Assembly (NCBI GenBank): GCA_947496535.1
Contig: CANMDE010000001.1
Span: 744,001-808,000 of the forward strand
Reading direction: 5' to 3'
DNA: 64,000 nt
Origin: an uncultured Paracoccaceae bacterium
GTDB taxonomy: Bacteria > Pseudomonadota > Alphaproteobacteria > Rhodobacterales > Rhodobacteraceae
The notes beneath the pieces are model-generated. The model worked only from the letters and a program-made list of their open reading frames with translations. It was not told the origin of the DNA and ran no database searches. This document shows, piece after piece, positions 27,146 to 35,235 of this stretch. Both the position numbers and the translations under genes were made by a program. The stretch's first letter is position 1. Each line of letters begins with the position of its first letter.

Positions 27146-27702
27146 TATTCGGGGCTTTGGCGAAACAGCAGCCGGTCAATCGACAGTAATCCGGCCCCTT
27201 TGAATACCAGCACAAGCAGCCCCAATACCCAAAACGCCCGCTGATCAAGGATCACCGCGTCAGAAGCGCCGTCGAACCAGGCGCCCAGCGTCCCCTCTTG
27301 CCCGATGCCCCCATGTCCAAACAGATCGGTCAGTGATTGGACGAAGACAAAGCCGATCATTCCCAGTGCCGCCAGCCGTGTGAACAGGCCGATGACGATC
27401 AGCAGGGGCAAGGCGAATTCCGCAATCGTCCCCGCCGTGACCACGGCCCAATGATAGGTGCCAAGTTGGGTGATGTCGTAACCTGCCGCCTCCATCGCTT
27501 TGGGGAAAATCTGGACGTAGCCACCAGATGACGGATTGAATATCCCGAATATGCCCTCGCCGAGCTTCGTGGTCCCGGAATTCCAGAAATACCGGAACAG
27601 AACGGCCGCAAATACAAACCGCGCCAAGAGGGGCAGAATGTTATCGCCCGCACGGTTGATGCCGTCCGACAGACGGCCAAGTGGGGTGCCAACAATATTC
27701 AT
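27130..27702 (-). CDS. DoxX-family membrane protein of the bufferin operon
   Basis: A 190-residue DoxX-type protein with four hydrophobic helices (LLARFVFAAVLFRYFWNSGT, AEFALPLLIVIGLFTRLAAL, GMIGFVFVQSLTDLFG, WVLGLLVLVFKGAGLLSID). It is the last gene of bufA-bufB-bufC-doxX on the minus strand, starting 15 bases after bufC. A DoxX protein is a frequent fourth member of such operons (often called bufD). Its role is unknown; it may supply a membrane redox or transport function for peptide maturation. Confidence 0.85.
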   Translation of the reverse strand: MNIVGTPLGRLSDGINRAGDNILPLLARFVFAAVLFRYFWNSGTTKLGEGIFGIFNPSSGGYVQIFPKAMEAAGYDITQLGTYHWAVVTAGTIAEFALPLLIVIGLFTRLAALGMIGFVFVQSLTDLFGHGGIGQEGTLGAWFDGASDAVILDQRAFWVLGLLVLVFKGAGLLSIDRLLFRQSPEYQDLR

Positions 27703-27717
27703 GGAAAGTGCCTTTCA

Positions 27718-28455
27718 CTAGTCAATTTGTACCACAGCGCCCTGAGCCAGAAGCAGGCCCAGTGTGGCGCTAAACTCGTTTTCGTTCTCTACAAGTCTCA
27801 TCGCGTCTTCCAAGGTCTTTTGCTGCGCGAGCGCATTGATGCAGGCATGAGCGGTGGCAGAGATCAGGTGTAGCTGGGGGTCAAATTCGGGTCGCGTGAT
27901 TAGTATGCGCTCGGCTTGCATCGCGGGGTTAGGTGCGTCCGGCTGCGTGTTCGCCACGTAGATGCTGTGGATCGGGTAGTCTGAGGATAACAGCCGCACC
28001 GCGGGGGCCAGATGCAGGCGTGCACGCATCAATGCTTCCGGTGTGAGTTGACCGAGCGCATCGTGGTCCACGGGGGTGCCGTCCGCGGCGTGGTATGAAT
28101 GACGCAAAGCCAGTTCCAGCCGCGCTATATCGGGCAGGTAAGGCAGGCTTTTGGCTGGGTAGAAATCTGCCAGAAAAGCCGGCATCGCCTCTCCGTAAAA
28201 CATCATCAGCGGAGACGTTGGTGGATGCTGGCGCAGGTACACTGCTGCCATAGCCCGAAAGAACGCATCGCCAACCAGTTTGCGGACGACTGGAAACGCG
28301 GTTTCCAACGCGTCTGCCAAGCTGACGACGACATTGTTGCGATAGACGTCAAAGCGTTTGCTCGCAGCGCTTCCATCAGGATTGCGTAGCCCCTCGGGTG
28401 TCGCGGCATCAGGGGCCAGCATTGCGGCCTGAAACTGGACCTGCGACACGTTCAT
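27718..28455 (-). CDS. bufC: BufC/HvfC-type partner protein (DUF2063)
   Basis: A 245-residue protein of the HvfC/BufC family. The N-terminal half is helical ([40 protein letters not shown]), the diagnostic start of DUF2063. The C-terminal half is beta-rich ([20 protein letters not shown]). It works with the MNIO enzyme BufB and is thought to bind the precursor peptide. It overlaps bufB by four bases (ATGA), so the pair is translated together. Confidence 0.9.
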   Translation of the reverse strand: MNVSQVQFQAAMLAPDAATPEGLRNPDGSAASKRFDVYRNNVVVSLADALETAFPVVRKLVGDAFFRAMAAVYLRQHPPTSPLMMFYGEAMPAFLADFYPAKSLPYLPDIARLELALRHSYHAADGTPVDHDALGQLTPEALMRARLHLAPAVRLLSSDYPIHSIYVANTQPDAPNPAMQAERILITRPEFDPQLHLISATAHACINALAQQKTLEDAMRLVENENEFSATLGLLLAQGAVVQID

Positions 28456-29306
28456 GCGGTGACGGCCGCAAGGGCGCCGTCGGCCCGCGTTGCTTCTGCC
28501 GCCAGAACGGGCCAGTCGGGCACGTCATTGTCCCACTCGACCAGTAGCGGCTTGGGGCCGGACCTGGACAACGTGTAATCCAATAGCGACCAGACCGGAT
28601 CAACCACCGGTTTGCCGTGGCTGTCGATCAGTAGCGGTGCGCCGGTTTCGTCTTCCTCCTCGTCGTGACCGCCAAGGTGGATTTCGCCGACTGCGTCGAG
28701 TGGGAAGTCGTCGATATAATCCTGCGGAGACGTCTGAAGATTTGTGGCGCTGATAGAGACATTGTTCACATCAAGCAGTAGGCCGCATCCGGTACGTTTG
28801 ACCAGTTCTCTCAGGAAATCTGTCTCTGACATAGTGGATTCAGCGAACGCTAGATAACTAGACGGGTTCTCAAGTAGCATCTGACGGCCCAGCACGTCCT
28901 GGACCTGTGAGATATGGGCAGCCACACGGTTCAGTGTGGCGTCGGCATAGGGGAGCGGCAGCAGGTCGTTGAAAAAATGGCTGTCATGGGTGGACCAGGC
29001 CAAATGTTCGGAAAAACTGGCGGGCTTCAGCCAGCCGACCAGATGTTTCAGTCGCGCAAGGTGATCTGCATCAAGGCTGCCTTCGCCGCCGATGGACAGG
29101 CCCACACCATGGACAGAGATCGGGAAGCGCTCGGCTAGATGTTTGAGTTGTGCGATGGGGCGGCCACCTGCGCCCATGTAGTTTTCAGCATGAATTTCAA
29201 GCCAGCCGACGGGGGCGGGGTTGGCCATGATATCGCTGTAGTGTTGCGACTTGTAGCCGACGCCGGGACGTGAAGGCAGTGTGTCGAAATGCGTCTGATC
29301 CAGCAT
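28452..29306 (-). CDS. bufB: MNIO-family peptide-modifying enzyme BufB (DUF692)
   Basis: A 284-residue TIM-barrel protein of the multinuclear non-haem iron oxidase family. Family metal-ligand regions are visible: [45 protein letters not shown] and [13 protein letters not shown]. In bufferin systems this enzyme converts Cys residues of the precursor into thiooxazole groups that bind copper. The start at 29306 is preferred over the frame's upstream extension to 29363, which would overlap the bufA stop. It is transcribed with bufA and bufC. Confidence 0.93.
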   Translation of the reverse strand: MLDQTHFDTLPSRPGVGYKSQHYSDIMANPAPVGWLEIHAENYMGAGGRPIAQLKHLAERFPISVHGVGLSIGGEGSLDADHLARLKHLVGWLKPASFSEHLAWSTHDSHFFNDLLPLPYADATLNRVAAHISQVQDVLGRQMLLENPSSYLAFAESTMSETDFLRELVKRTGCGLLLDVNNVSISATNLQTSPQDYIDDFPLDAVGEIHLGGHDEEEDETGAPLLIDSHGKPVVDPVWSLLDYTLSRSGPKPLLVEWDNDVPDWPVLAAEATRADGALAAVTA

Positions 29307-29362
29307 GGCACTCTCGTTTTTGATCGTCAGGTGGGCCTTCAACCCACCTGACAGGGGTCGCA

Positions 29363-29665
29363 TTATGCAGGAACGTCGCGCTCAAGCGCTTCAAGTGATC
29401 CGGCACGGGCGGTGCCATCGGCTGAGGCTGGCAATTCCATTGTTTCGCATGTGCCTGCGGGAACAAGGGTCCAGGCGTTACCTTGATAATCGACGCTGGA
29501 TGTGCCGGCACATGTGGTGCCGGGGCCAGCGGCGCAATCATTTTCACCGGCCAGTGAAATGCCATAGCATTTTTCCTGCGCCTGTGCGGTGGCAGTCGTG
29601 GTCAGGCCGGTTAAAGCTGTGGCAACGGCGCTGGCCAAAACGAGCGATTTTGTTGATGTGGACAT
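29363..29665 (-). CDS. bufA: Bufferin-type copper-binding RiPP precursor (DUF2282)
   Basis: A 100-residue precursor. Residues 1-29 form a signal peptide ([14 protein letters not shown]). The core has the DUF2282 pattern [19 protein letters not shown], then [20 protein letters not shown] and TCE, with four cysteines at 33, 44, 52 and 73. A 25-residue charged tail follows. BufB/BufC are expected to oxidise some cysteines; the mature peptide chelates copper in the periplasm. A strong CGGAGGAG ribosome site precedes the ATG, and a perfect ACTGAT-A-ATCAGT palindrome lies 26 bases upstream. Confidence 0.9.
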   Translation of the reverse strand: MSTSTKSLVLASAVATALTGLTTTATAQAQEKCYGISLAGENDCAAGPGTTCAGTSSVDYQGNAWTLVPAGTCETMELPASADGTARAGSLEALERDVPA

Positions 29666-29690
29666 GAGTTCTCCTCCGAAAAAAATATTG

Positions 29691-29703
29691 ACTGATAATC
29701 AGT
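29691..29703. promoter_or_regulatory. Palindrome upstream of the bufferin operon
   Basis: The perfect 13-base palindrome ACTGATAATCAGT lies 26-38 bases upstream of the bufA start, where an operator would act. No regulator gene is adjacent. The regulator, whether metal-responsive or other, is unknown. Confidence 0.4.
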
Positions 29704-29823
29704 ACACGGCAGGTTGTCGCACTCGATGCTGTTTGAGGCTATTCACAGACCCGTGTCTCGCGGTGGTGTGACCGTTTGAATTTTTGAAGATTTTGGGGCA
29801 AACGATTGAAATATATATAAAAT

Positions 29824-29859
29824 AACAAACCCGCCGCTATACGCAGCGGCGGGTTTGTT
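29824..29859 (-). terminator. Intrinsic terminator of thrS
   Basis: The inverted repeat ACAAACCCGCCGCT / AGCGGCGGGTTTGT has a six-base loop and lies 22 bases past the thrS stop on the minus strand. T-rich sequence follows on that strand. Confidence 0.85.
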
Positions 29860-29880
29860 ACAATTCAGCTGTGGGAACTG

Positions 29881-31827
29881 TTACAGTAAGTCAGGCGGTG
29901 TGGCCTCTTTGGCCAATGCTTCCACCACTTCATTTACCTGCGTCACCGTCGTTTTATTTTCGCCCAAACGGCGAACGGTGACTGTCTTTTCTTCCACTTC
30001 GCGTGCGCCGACAGCAAGGATCACCGGAACCTTACCGACAGAGTGTTCGCGAACCTTGTAGTTGATCTTTTCGTTGCGAATATCTGCCTCGGCCCGCACG
30101 CCTGCGGCCTTGAGCGCTGCGACGACCTCCTGCGCATAGTCGTCGGCGTCTGATACTATTGTTGCCACAACAACCTGACGCGGGGCGAGCCAGAACGGCA
30201 GCTTGCCTGCGTGTTCTTCGATCAGAATACCGATGAAGCGTTCGAAACTGCCAAGCGTTGCCCGGTGCAGCATATAGGGTCGATGCTTGTTGCCGTCTTC
30301 GCCGATGTAGGTCGCACCGAGGCGTTCGGGCAGGTTCGGATCAACCTGGAACGTGCCACACTGCCAGACACGGCCAATAGCATCAGTCAGGTAGAAATCA
30401 AGCTTCGGTCCGTAGAAGGCCCCATCGCCGGGCTCCAGCGTGAATGTCCGGCCCGTGGCCTTGATCGCGCCTTCCAGCGCGCCTTCGACATGGTCCCAGC
30501 TTTCGTCGCTGCCGACACGCACATCGGGACGGGTGGCAAATTTGATCTCAAAGTTTTCAAAACCGAGGTCTTTGTAGATATCGGCCAAAAAGTTGATGAA
30601 ACGGGCGCATTCCGCTTCGATCTGATCTTCGGTACAGAAGATATGCGCATCATCTTGTGTAAAGCCACGCACGCGCATGATCCCGTGCAATGCGCCAGAT
30701 GGTTCATAGCGCGAGCATGATCCGAACTCGGCCAGCCGCAGCGGTAAGTCGCGGTAGGACTTCAGGCCTTGATTGAATATCTGAACGTGGCAGGGGCAGT
30801 TCATCGGTTTCAGCGCGTTGATCGCCTTTTCCTTGGCGTGTTCCTCTTCCACTTCGACCACGAACATATGTTCCTGATATTTGTCCCAGTGACCCGAGGC
30901 CTCCCACAGTTTGCGGTCCACAACCTGCGGTGTGTTGATCTCCTGATACCCACCTTTGCGCTGTTGACGGCGCATGTAATCCTGAAGCTGAGTATAGACC
31001 GTCCAACCATTGGGGTGCCAGAAGACCTGACCAGGGGCCTCTTCTTGCATGTGGAAGAGGTCCATCTCGCGCCCCAGCTTGCGGTGGTCGCGTTTGGCGG
31101 CTTCTTCAAGGCGGTGCAAATGGGCCTTTAGCCCTTCCTTGTTCGTAAAGGCCGTGCCGTAAATTCGCTGCAACATCTGCCGATTGCTGTCGCCGCGCCA
31201 ATAGGCACCGGCGATGGACATCAGTTTGAAACCGTCTGCGGGCACCTGGCCCGTATGTTGAAGGTGTGGGCCACGGCAGAGGTCCTGCCAATCGCCGTGC
31301 CAATACATCCTTAGCGGCTCGTCGCCGGGAATGGCGTCGATCAATTCAACTTTGTACGGCTCGCCACGATCCTTGTAGTATTGAACAGCCTTTTCGCGCG
31401 GCCAGATTTCGGTGCGGACCTCATCGCGTTTGTTGATGATTTCCTTCATCTTCTTTTCGATGAGTGCAAGGTCCTCGGGCACGAAGGGCTCTTCGCGGTC
31501 AAAGTCATAATACCAGCCGTCCTGAATCACAGGGCCGATGGTGACCTGCACGTCCGGCCAGATCTCCTGCACCGCGCGTGCCATGATATGGGCAAGGTCG
31601 TGACGGACCAGTTCAAGCGCTGGTTCTTCGTCCTTCATCGTGTTGATGGCAATGGAAGAGTCCGCGTCGATGGGCCATTGAAGGTCCCAGTGCTGGTTAT
31701 TGACCGTCGCCGAAATCGCCTTTTTGCGGAGGCTGGAAGAGATGTCAGCGGCAACGTCAGCGGCCGTCACACCAGCTTCGTATTGGCGGCTATTACCATC
31801 AGGAAAAGTCAGGGAAATCTGTGCCAT
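29881..31827 (-). CDS. thrS: Threonyl-tRNA synthetase
   Basis: A 648-residue class II aminoacyl-tRNA synthetase of full bacterial layout: TGS domain ([19 protein letters not shown]), editing domain with the [10 protein letters not shown] metal motif, catalytic core with [10 protein letters not shown] and [14 protein letters not shown], and a C-terminal anticodon-binding domain ([20 protein letters not shown]). The start at 31827 follows GAGGAG. Its 5' end, including the ribosome site and the first 16 or so codons, is copied in decayed form at 33078-33183 and 33954-34048. Confidence 0.97.
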   Translation of the reverse strand: MAQISLTFPDGNSRQYEAGVTAADVAADISSSLRKKAISATVNNQHWDLQWPIDADSSIAINTMKDEEPALELVRHDLAHIMARAVQEIWPDVQVTIGPVIQDGWYYDFDREEPFVPEDLALIEKKMKEIINKRDEVRTEIWPREKAVQYYKDRGEPYKVELIDAIPGDEPLRMYWHGDWQDLCRGPHLQHTGQVPADGFKLMSIAGAYWRGDSNRQMLQRIYGTAFTNKEGLKAHLHRLEEAAKRDHRKLGREMDLFHMQEEAPGQVFWHPNGWTVYTQLQDYMRRQQRKGGYQEINTPQVVDRKLWEASGHWDKYQEHMFVVEVEEEHAKEKAINALKPMNCPCHVQIFNQGLKSYRDLPLRLAEFGSCSRYEPSGALHGIMRVRGFTQDDAHIFCTEDQIEAECARFINFLADIYKDLGFENFEIKFATRPDVRVGSDESWDHVEGALEGAIKATGRTFTLEPGDGAFYGPKLDFYLTDAIGRVWQCGTFQVDPNLPERLGATYIGEDGNKHRPYMLHRATLGSFERFIGILIEEHAGKLPFWLAPRQVVVATIVSDADDYAQEVVAALKAAGVRAEADIRNEKINYKVREHSVGKVPVILAVGAREVEEKTVTVRRLGENKTTVTQVNEVVEALAKEATPPDLL

Positions 31828-32018
31828 CTTTGGCAAGCTCCTCGTCAGTTTGGCGCCCACGGAACGCCCGGTTGCGGGTTATGTCTGGTGTTGGTTTGGC
31901 TTTTCAGAGTGGCAGTGTCAAGACGTTAACAATAAGCCATCAATCGCCCAAATTACCGCCATAGTTGTGCTGTTTATGGTGGGCGATACAAACACACCGA
32001 TAACCAAAGAGTAGTCTA

Positions 32019-32600
32019 GTGAACACGCAAAAAATCATCTCATCCGCCGTATTTCTTATGCTTGCCGCCTGTGGTGGTGGCGGTGACGGGGGCGATAACT
32101 CTTCTTTACTGGTGACCCGCGACTTTGACGAGTTGATTGATCAAACTGACGCATTTTTTGTCGCGGCTGAAGATGCAGAGTTAACAGACGATGCGGCTGT
32201 ACCGGTCACAGGACAAGCAACTTACGACGGTAGTCTAATGCTTTTTGTTTATAACGAGGCAGATGACGCTGTGTTGGGGACGGTGGAGATGATCGCCGAC
32301 TTTGCAGACAATACGATATCCGGACGTGCCGGTGGCTTTTATAATTCCAGTGAGGAAAGCATGTCGGGTAGCGTTACCTTTTCCAATGGTGAAATCATAA
32401 GAGAAGATGGTGTGTTTTTTGCAACGGATGTCGAAGGTTCAGTTGAGTTTGACTCAGGTCGGATGGCGGTTGACGGAGAGTCGTTTGGCTATCTTCTGGG
32501 GGACGAAGGTGAGCTGATGTTTGCGGGGATCGAAGGTACAGCGACCAATTCAGCTGGGGATGAATCATTTCTCGAAGGTTTCATCGCGGCGGAACAATAA
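32019..32600 (+). CDS. Small surface-lipoprotein candidate 1 (TbpB-like barrel pattern)
   Basis: A 193-residue lipoprotein with a GTG start. The lipobox LAAC is at residues 15-18, followed by a GGGGDGGD linker. The body repeats a pattern shared with the two genes downstream: GQATYDGSLMLFV, VEMIADFADNTISGRAGGFY, GSVTFSNGEII, TDVEGSVEF and FIAAEQ at the end. These short strands and the ADF..xTISG motif resemble the C-terminal barrel of TbpB-type, Slam-exported lipoproteins. Function is unknown. It is divergent from thrS with a 191-base promoter gap. Confidence 0.8.
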   Translation: MNTQKIISSAVFLMLAACGGGGDGGDNSSLLVTRDFDELIDQTDAFFVAAEDAELTDDAAVPVTGQATYDGSLMLFVYNEADDAVLGTVEMIADFADNTISGRAGGFYNSSEESMSGSVTFSNGEIIREDGVFFATDVEGSVEFDSGRMAVDGESFGYLLGDEGELMFAGIEGTATNSAGDESFLEGFIAAEQ

Positions 32601-32701
32601 GTCGGCCACTCAGCATTTCCCGATATAGGTTGACTGCGACCACTCAGCTGCTAAAAGCGGCATGAGTTTCCAATAGGAAACCTATATCTGGGGGATGCGC
32701 C

Positions 32702-32947
32702 GTGCCGAGCTACAACCGCAATTTTGACCTGAGTATCGCTGATATCGACCAGATCGAAGAGGCTCTTCGCGCTCGTGGTCGCGAACTTAGTCGGATGCGG
32801 TTGGCCTTGTCAGAGGAAAACCCGGCCCATCTGGAGTCGATCCGGGTGATTGAACAGGACCAGCGGACGAACGAGGAATTGTTGGGTCGGTTGCACGATC
32901 AGAAGATATTCTACCGCCCCCAAAAGTCCGTCTATGTCGGTGGTTGA
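32702..32947 (+). CDS. Small conserved-looking protein, 81 residues
   Basis: A GTG at 32702, after a GGGGG ribosome site, opens an 81-residue frame: MPSYNRNFDLSIADIDQIEE, a charged helix pair (ALRARGRELSRMRLALSEEN; VIEQDQRTNEELLGRLHDQK) and the tail IFYRPQKSVYVGG. It is probably a helical hairpin or coiled coil. I recognise no family. The first six codons (PSYNR) recur downstream of lipoprotein 2 at 33932, showing that the duplicated block reached into this gene. Confidence 0.65.
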   Translation: MPSYNRNFDLSIADIDQIEEALRARGRELSRMRLALSEENPAHLESIRVIEQDQRTNEELLGRLHDQKIFYRPQKSVYVGG

Positions 32948-33077
32948 TTAGTCTCTAGACACCGCCTGAAACCTGTCGGACTTGTGTCGGCAAAACGTCG
33001 GACCCCACCGTGCGGCGGGATTCAGGTTTGGTTAAACCATTCGAGCTGCAAATACCGCATAGGCCAAGCGAGCGTCT

Positions 33078-33183
33078 TATTGGTGGCTATTACCATCAGA
33101 AAAAGTCAGGAAAATCTGCGCCGTCTTTGGCAAGCTCCTCGTCAGTTTGGCGCCCACGGAACGCCCGGTTGCAGGTTATGTAT
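33078..33183 (-). pseudogene. Fossil of the thrS 5' end, copy 1
   Basis: The 351-base gap 32948-33298 has no gene. Positions 33078-33183 are a near-copy of the thrS start region (31781-31890), including the GAGGAG ribosome site. On the minus strand it reads TAQIFLTFSDGNSHQY against thr[17 protein letters not shown], with the ATG changed to ACG. It lies upstream of lipoprotein 2, as true thrS lies upstream of lipoprotein 1. Confidence 0.9.
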
Positions 33184-33298
33184 GGGCAGTGCGCCAGCAG
33201 CCACTTACAAGGTCAAGTATTGGACAACCGTTGGCCCGTAATTCGACACAATTCGATGCAACTTAACGTGGAAACTGGTTAAGTGAGGTTGGGTCCCT

Positions 33299-33913
33299 AT
33301 GCCTAAAAATTTCGTTGTTATGGTTGCAGTCATCAGCGCAATTGGCGCCTGTTCTTCTTCTTCTTCTTCTTCTTCTTCTTCTTCTTCCTCTTCGGAAACA
33401 TCCGAAAACGCATTTGCCTTCAGCACGTTTGACGAGGGGCTTGAAAACTTCGGTGTTCTGTCAGATCGGTTTGAATTTGAAGAAGAGCTGACCGACCCTG
33501 CGTCTCTCCCAACCTCAGGCTCGGCACGATATGATGGGATGATTGCGCTCGCTCTAGATAATGATACAGCCGATGGCGTCATTGGGACTGTTCAAATCGA
33601 TGCTGACTTCTCCAGCAACACACTGTCTGGGTCGGCAGGATCATTCATTAACTTTATTGATGAACCAACAGCCGGTTCTCTCACCATTTCAAATGGGCAA
33701 TTCGGACCAGATGCTGGTTCGTCAAATACTGCCGATGTCAGCGGTTCAATCACCTTTGAAGCCGGGCAAATGGATGTTTCCGCTACCGCAGATATCATAT
33801 TTGCTGGGGAAACTGGCGAAGTGAATGTTGGCGTTTTCGAATCTGGATCGGCGGAACCTACTTCCGGTGACCCAATTGCTATCTATGGTGCTTGGATTGC
33901 CGAACGCCAATAG
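33299..33913 (+). CDS. Small surface-lipoprotein candidate 2 with a 14-serine linker
   Basis: A 204-residue lipoprotein paralogous to its neighbours. The lipobox IGAC ends at Cys18. Next come 14 Ser encoded by 11 TCT repeats plus TCC, TCT and TCG, a flexible tether. The body has the shared pattern LPTSGSARYDGMIALAL, DADFSSNTLSGSAGSF, GSLTISNGQF, ADVSGSITFEAGQM and WIAERQ at the end. It is the most diverged of the three. The TCT tract can change length without shifting the frame, so tether length may vary between strains. Confidence 0.8.
   Translation: MPKNFVVMVAVISAIGACSSSSSSSSSSSSSSETSENAFAFSTFDEGLENFGVLSDRFEFEEELTDPASLPTSGSARYDGMIALALDNDTADGVIGTVQIDADFSSNTLSGSAGSFINFIDEPTAGSLTISNGQFGPDAGSSNTADVSGSITFEAGQMDVSATADIIFAGETGEVNVGVFESGSAEPTSGDPIAIYGAWIAERQ
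33350..33394 (+). repeat. TCT trinucleotide repeat in lipoprotein 2
   Basis: Eleven perfect TCT units (33353-33385) are followed by TCC TCT TCG, directly after the lipobox Cys codon. All encode Ser, so slippage would lengthen or shorten the tether and keep the frame. Confidence 0.95.
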
Positions 33914-33931
33914 CAAGATTTGTGGATGTGG

Positions 33932-34048
33932 ATGCCAAGCTACAACCGAGTAAGTTACCATCGCGAAATATCGGGGAAATCAGTGCCGCCTTTGGCAAGC
34001 TCCTCGACAGTTTGGAGCCTGCGGAGCGCCCGGTTGCTGGTTATGTGT
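33932..34048. pseudogene. Fused fossils: start of the 81-residue gene and thrS 5' end, copy 2
   Basis: At 33932-33949 the plus strand reads ATG PSYNR, the first codons of the 81-residue gene at 32702. Sequence from 33954 to 34048 is a diverged copy of the thrS start region on the minus strand: AALISPIFRDGN against [12 protein letters not shown], with ATG changed to GCG and the ribosome-site region kept. The abrupt junction is what a tandem duplication of the block thrS 5' end - lipoprotein - start of the 81-residue gene would leave. Confidence 0.85.
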
Positions 34049-34180
34049 AAGGCAGATTTGGCCGTACAGGTCCTGAGTATCAAGCGCCTATAAATAAGCC
34101 TCTATTTGCCCATACTTATGCCACAGTTTAACTATTTAAGGTTGCATAAATCATCCTAAGTTAACTGAAGAGTAGTCCTC

Positions 34181-34753
34181 GTGAAATTAAAGATAATACT
34201 GTCGCCGGTCGCATTCGCTGTTGTTTCCGCCTGTGGGGGCAGCTCTGATAACTCAGATGCATCATTAGCCAGTTTTGAAGATCTGCGCGATCAAACCGAC
34301 ACCCTCTACACCGAGCTGGAAACAGCTGACATTACTGACTACGCAGACTTGCCGACTTCGGGGAGCGCCACTTACGAAGGCTCGCTGCTCCTCGCTATTG
34401 CAACCGACGAAGTAGATGGAGCTCTGGGTGTTTTGGAGATGACGGCCGATTTTGCTGACAGCACAATTTCGGGCAATGCCAGCAACTTTTTCAACCCCGA
34501 TCAAGAGCGCGTTGCTGGTAGTGTGAACTTCACCAATGGCGAAATCCTCGAGGATAGTGGGGGCGCTTTCTTTACCACTGATGTATCCGGGTCTGTCACA
34601 ATTGCCGGTGGTTCAATGGAAATCGACGGTGAGTCGTTTGGGTACTTTGCCGGGAACGATGGCGAATTGCTTACTGGTCTTGTAACGGGCTCGGCCACGG
34701 ATACATCCGGTGACAGCATCTACATGGAAGGTCTCATCGCCGCAGAGCAATAG
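34181..34753 (+). CDS. Small surface-lipoprotein candidate 3
   Basis: A 190-residue lipoprotein with a GTG start and lipobox VSAC at 15-18, followed by GGSSDNSD. It is close to lipoprotein 1: GSATYEGSLLLAI, EMTADFADSTISGNASNFF, GSVNFTNGEIL, TDVSGSVTI, MEIDGESFGYFAGNDGELL and LIAAEQ. The upstream region also matches that of lipoprotein 1 (GAAGAGTAGTC just before GTG, and the AATAAGCC..GCCCA stretch), so both may be expressed alike. Outer-membrane or surface location is inferred from the lipobox and barrel pattern. Confidence 0.8.
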   Translation: MKLKIILSPVAFAVVSACGGSSDNSDASLASFEDLRDQTDTLYTELETADITDYADLPTSGSATYEGSLLLAIATDEVDGALGVLEMTADFADSTISGNASNFFNPDQERVAGSVNFTNGEILEDSGGAFFTTDVSGSVTIAGGSMEIDGESFGYFAGNDGELLTGLVTGSATDTSGDSIYMEGLIAAEQ

Positions 34754-34769
34754 CCGGCTCGAAACATCT

Positions 34770-34802
34770 GACCCCACCAGATGGTGGGGTCAAATACTTT
34801 TC
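34770..34802. terminator. Terminator after the lipoprotein array
   Basis: The inverted repeat GACCCCACC-agat-GGTGGGGTC is followed by an A/T-rich stretch ending in TTTT. It lies between the convergent lipoprotein 3 and MAPEG genes and may serve both. Confidence 0.7.
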
Positions 34803-35235
34803 AGACCACCCGCGCCGCGAACACCGCATAGCCCATGATCAGACAGCAGATCCAGCCTGCTGTGAAGATGATTGGTCGCAGCGGGAAGGCGGCTTTGCCG
34901 GTGATGTACCCAACCGCATGGGCGACCCGCAGCCAGAAGAATGCAATCGTCGTCCAGTAGGTCAGTGCGGTGAACCCGTCGAGCCGGTCGACCAGTAGAA
35001 CAAGCAGCGCAAATGGCACCAGTTGTTCCAAAAGGTTCAGATGGGCGCGATACGCGCGTTGGACCCAAGGACGGTGCAGGGCCGGGTTTGGGATGCGTGT
35101 AAAGCCGTCGGGCGCGTCGGCGGGCAATGATCCTTCGGGTGCGGTATTCACCCCAACAATGTAGGGTATCCACAAGGACGCAGCGAGGATCGCGAGGCAT
35201 GTCAGAATGCCGAGTTCGGTTGGGAAGGTCTCCAT
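34801..35235 (-). CDS. MAPEG-family membrane protein
   Basis: A 144-residue protein with four hydrophobic helices and the MAPEG pattern: an N-terminal helix, PNPALHRPWVQRAYRAHLNL (the RAxxAHxNLxE-type motif), a polar loop, then FFWLRVAHAVGYITG. Eukaryotic relatives act on eicosanoids or glutathione; bacterial members are uncharacterised. Its start overlaps the stop of the upstream ArsR-SRPBCC gene (TAATG), so the two form a coupled pair. Confidence 0.85.
   Translation of the reverse strand: METFPTELGILTCLAILAASLWIPYIVGVNTAPEGSLPADAPDGFTRIPNPALHRPWVQRAYRAHLNLLEQLVPFALLVLLVDRLDGFTALTYWTTIAFFWLRVAHAVGYITGKAAFPLRPIIFTAGWICCLIMGYAVFAARVV

Noticed and set aside
32984..33282. Two overlapping plus-strand frames of 85-90 codons
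   Set aside because: They are antisense readings through the thrS 5' fossil, not genes.
33350..33394. Possible CRISPR or phase-variation tract
   Set aside because: The repeat unit is three bases with no spacers, and length change cannot shift the frame, so it is neither a CRISPR array nor an on/off switch.
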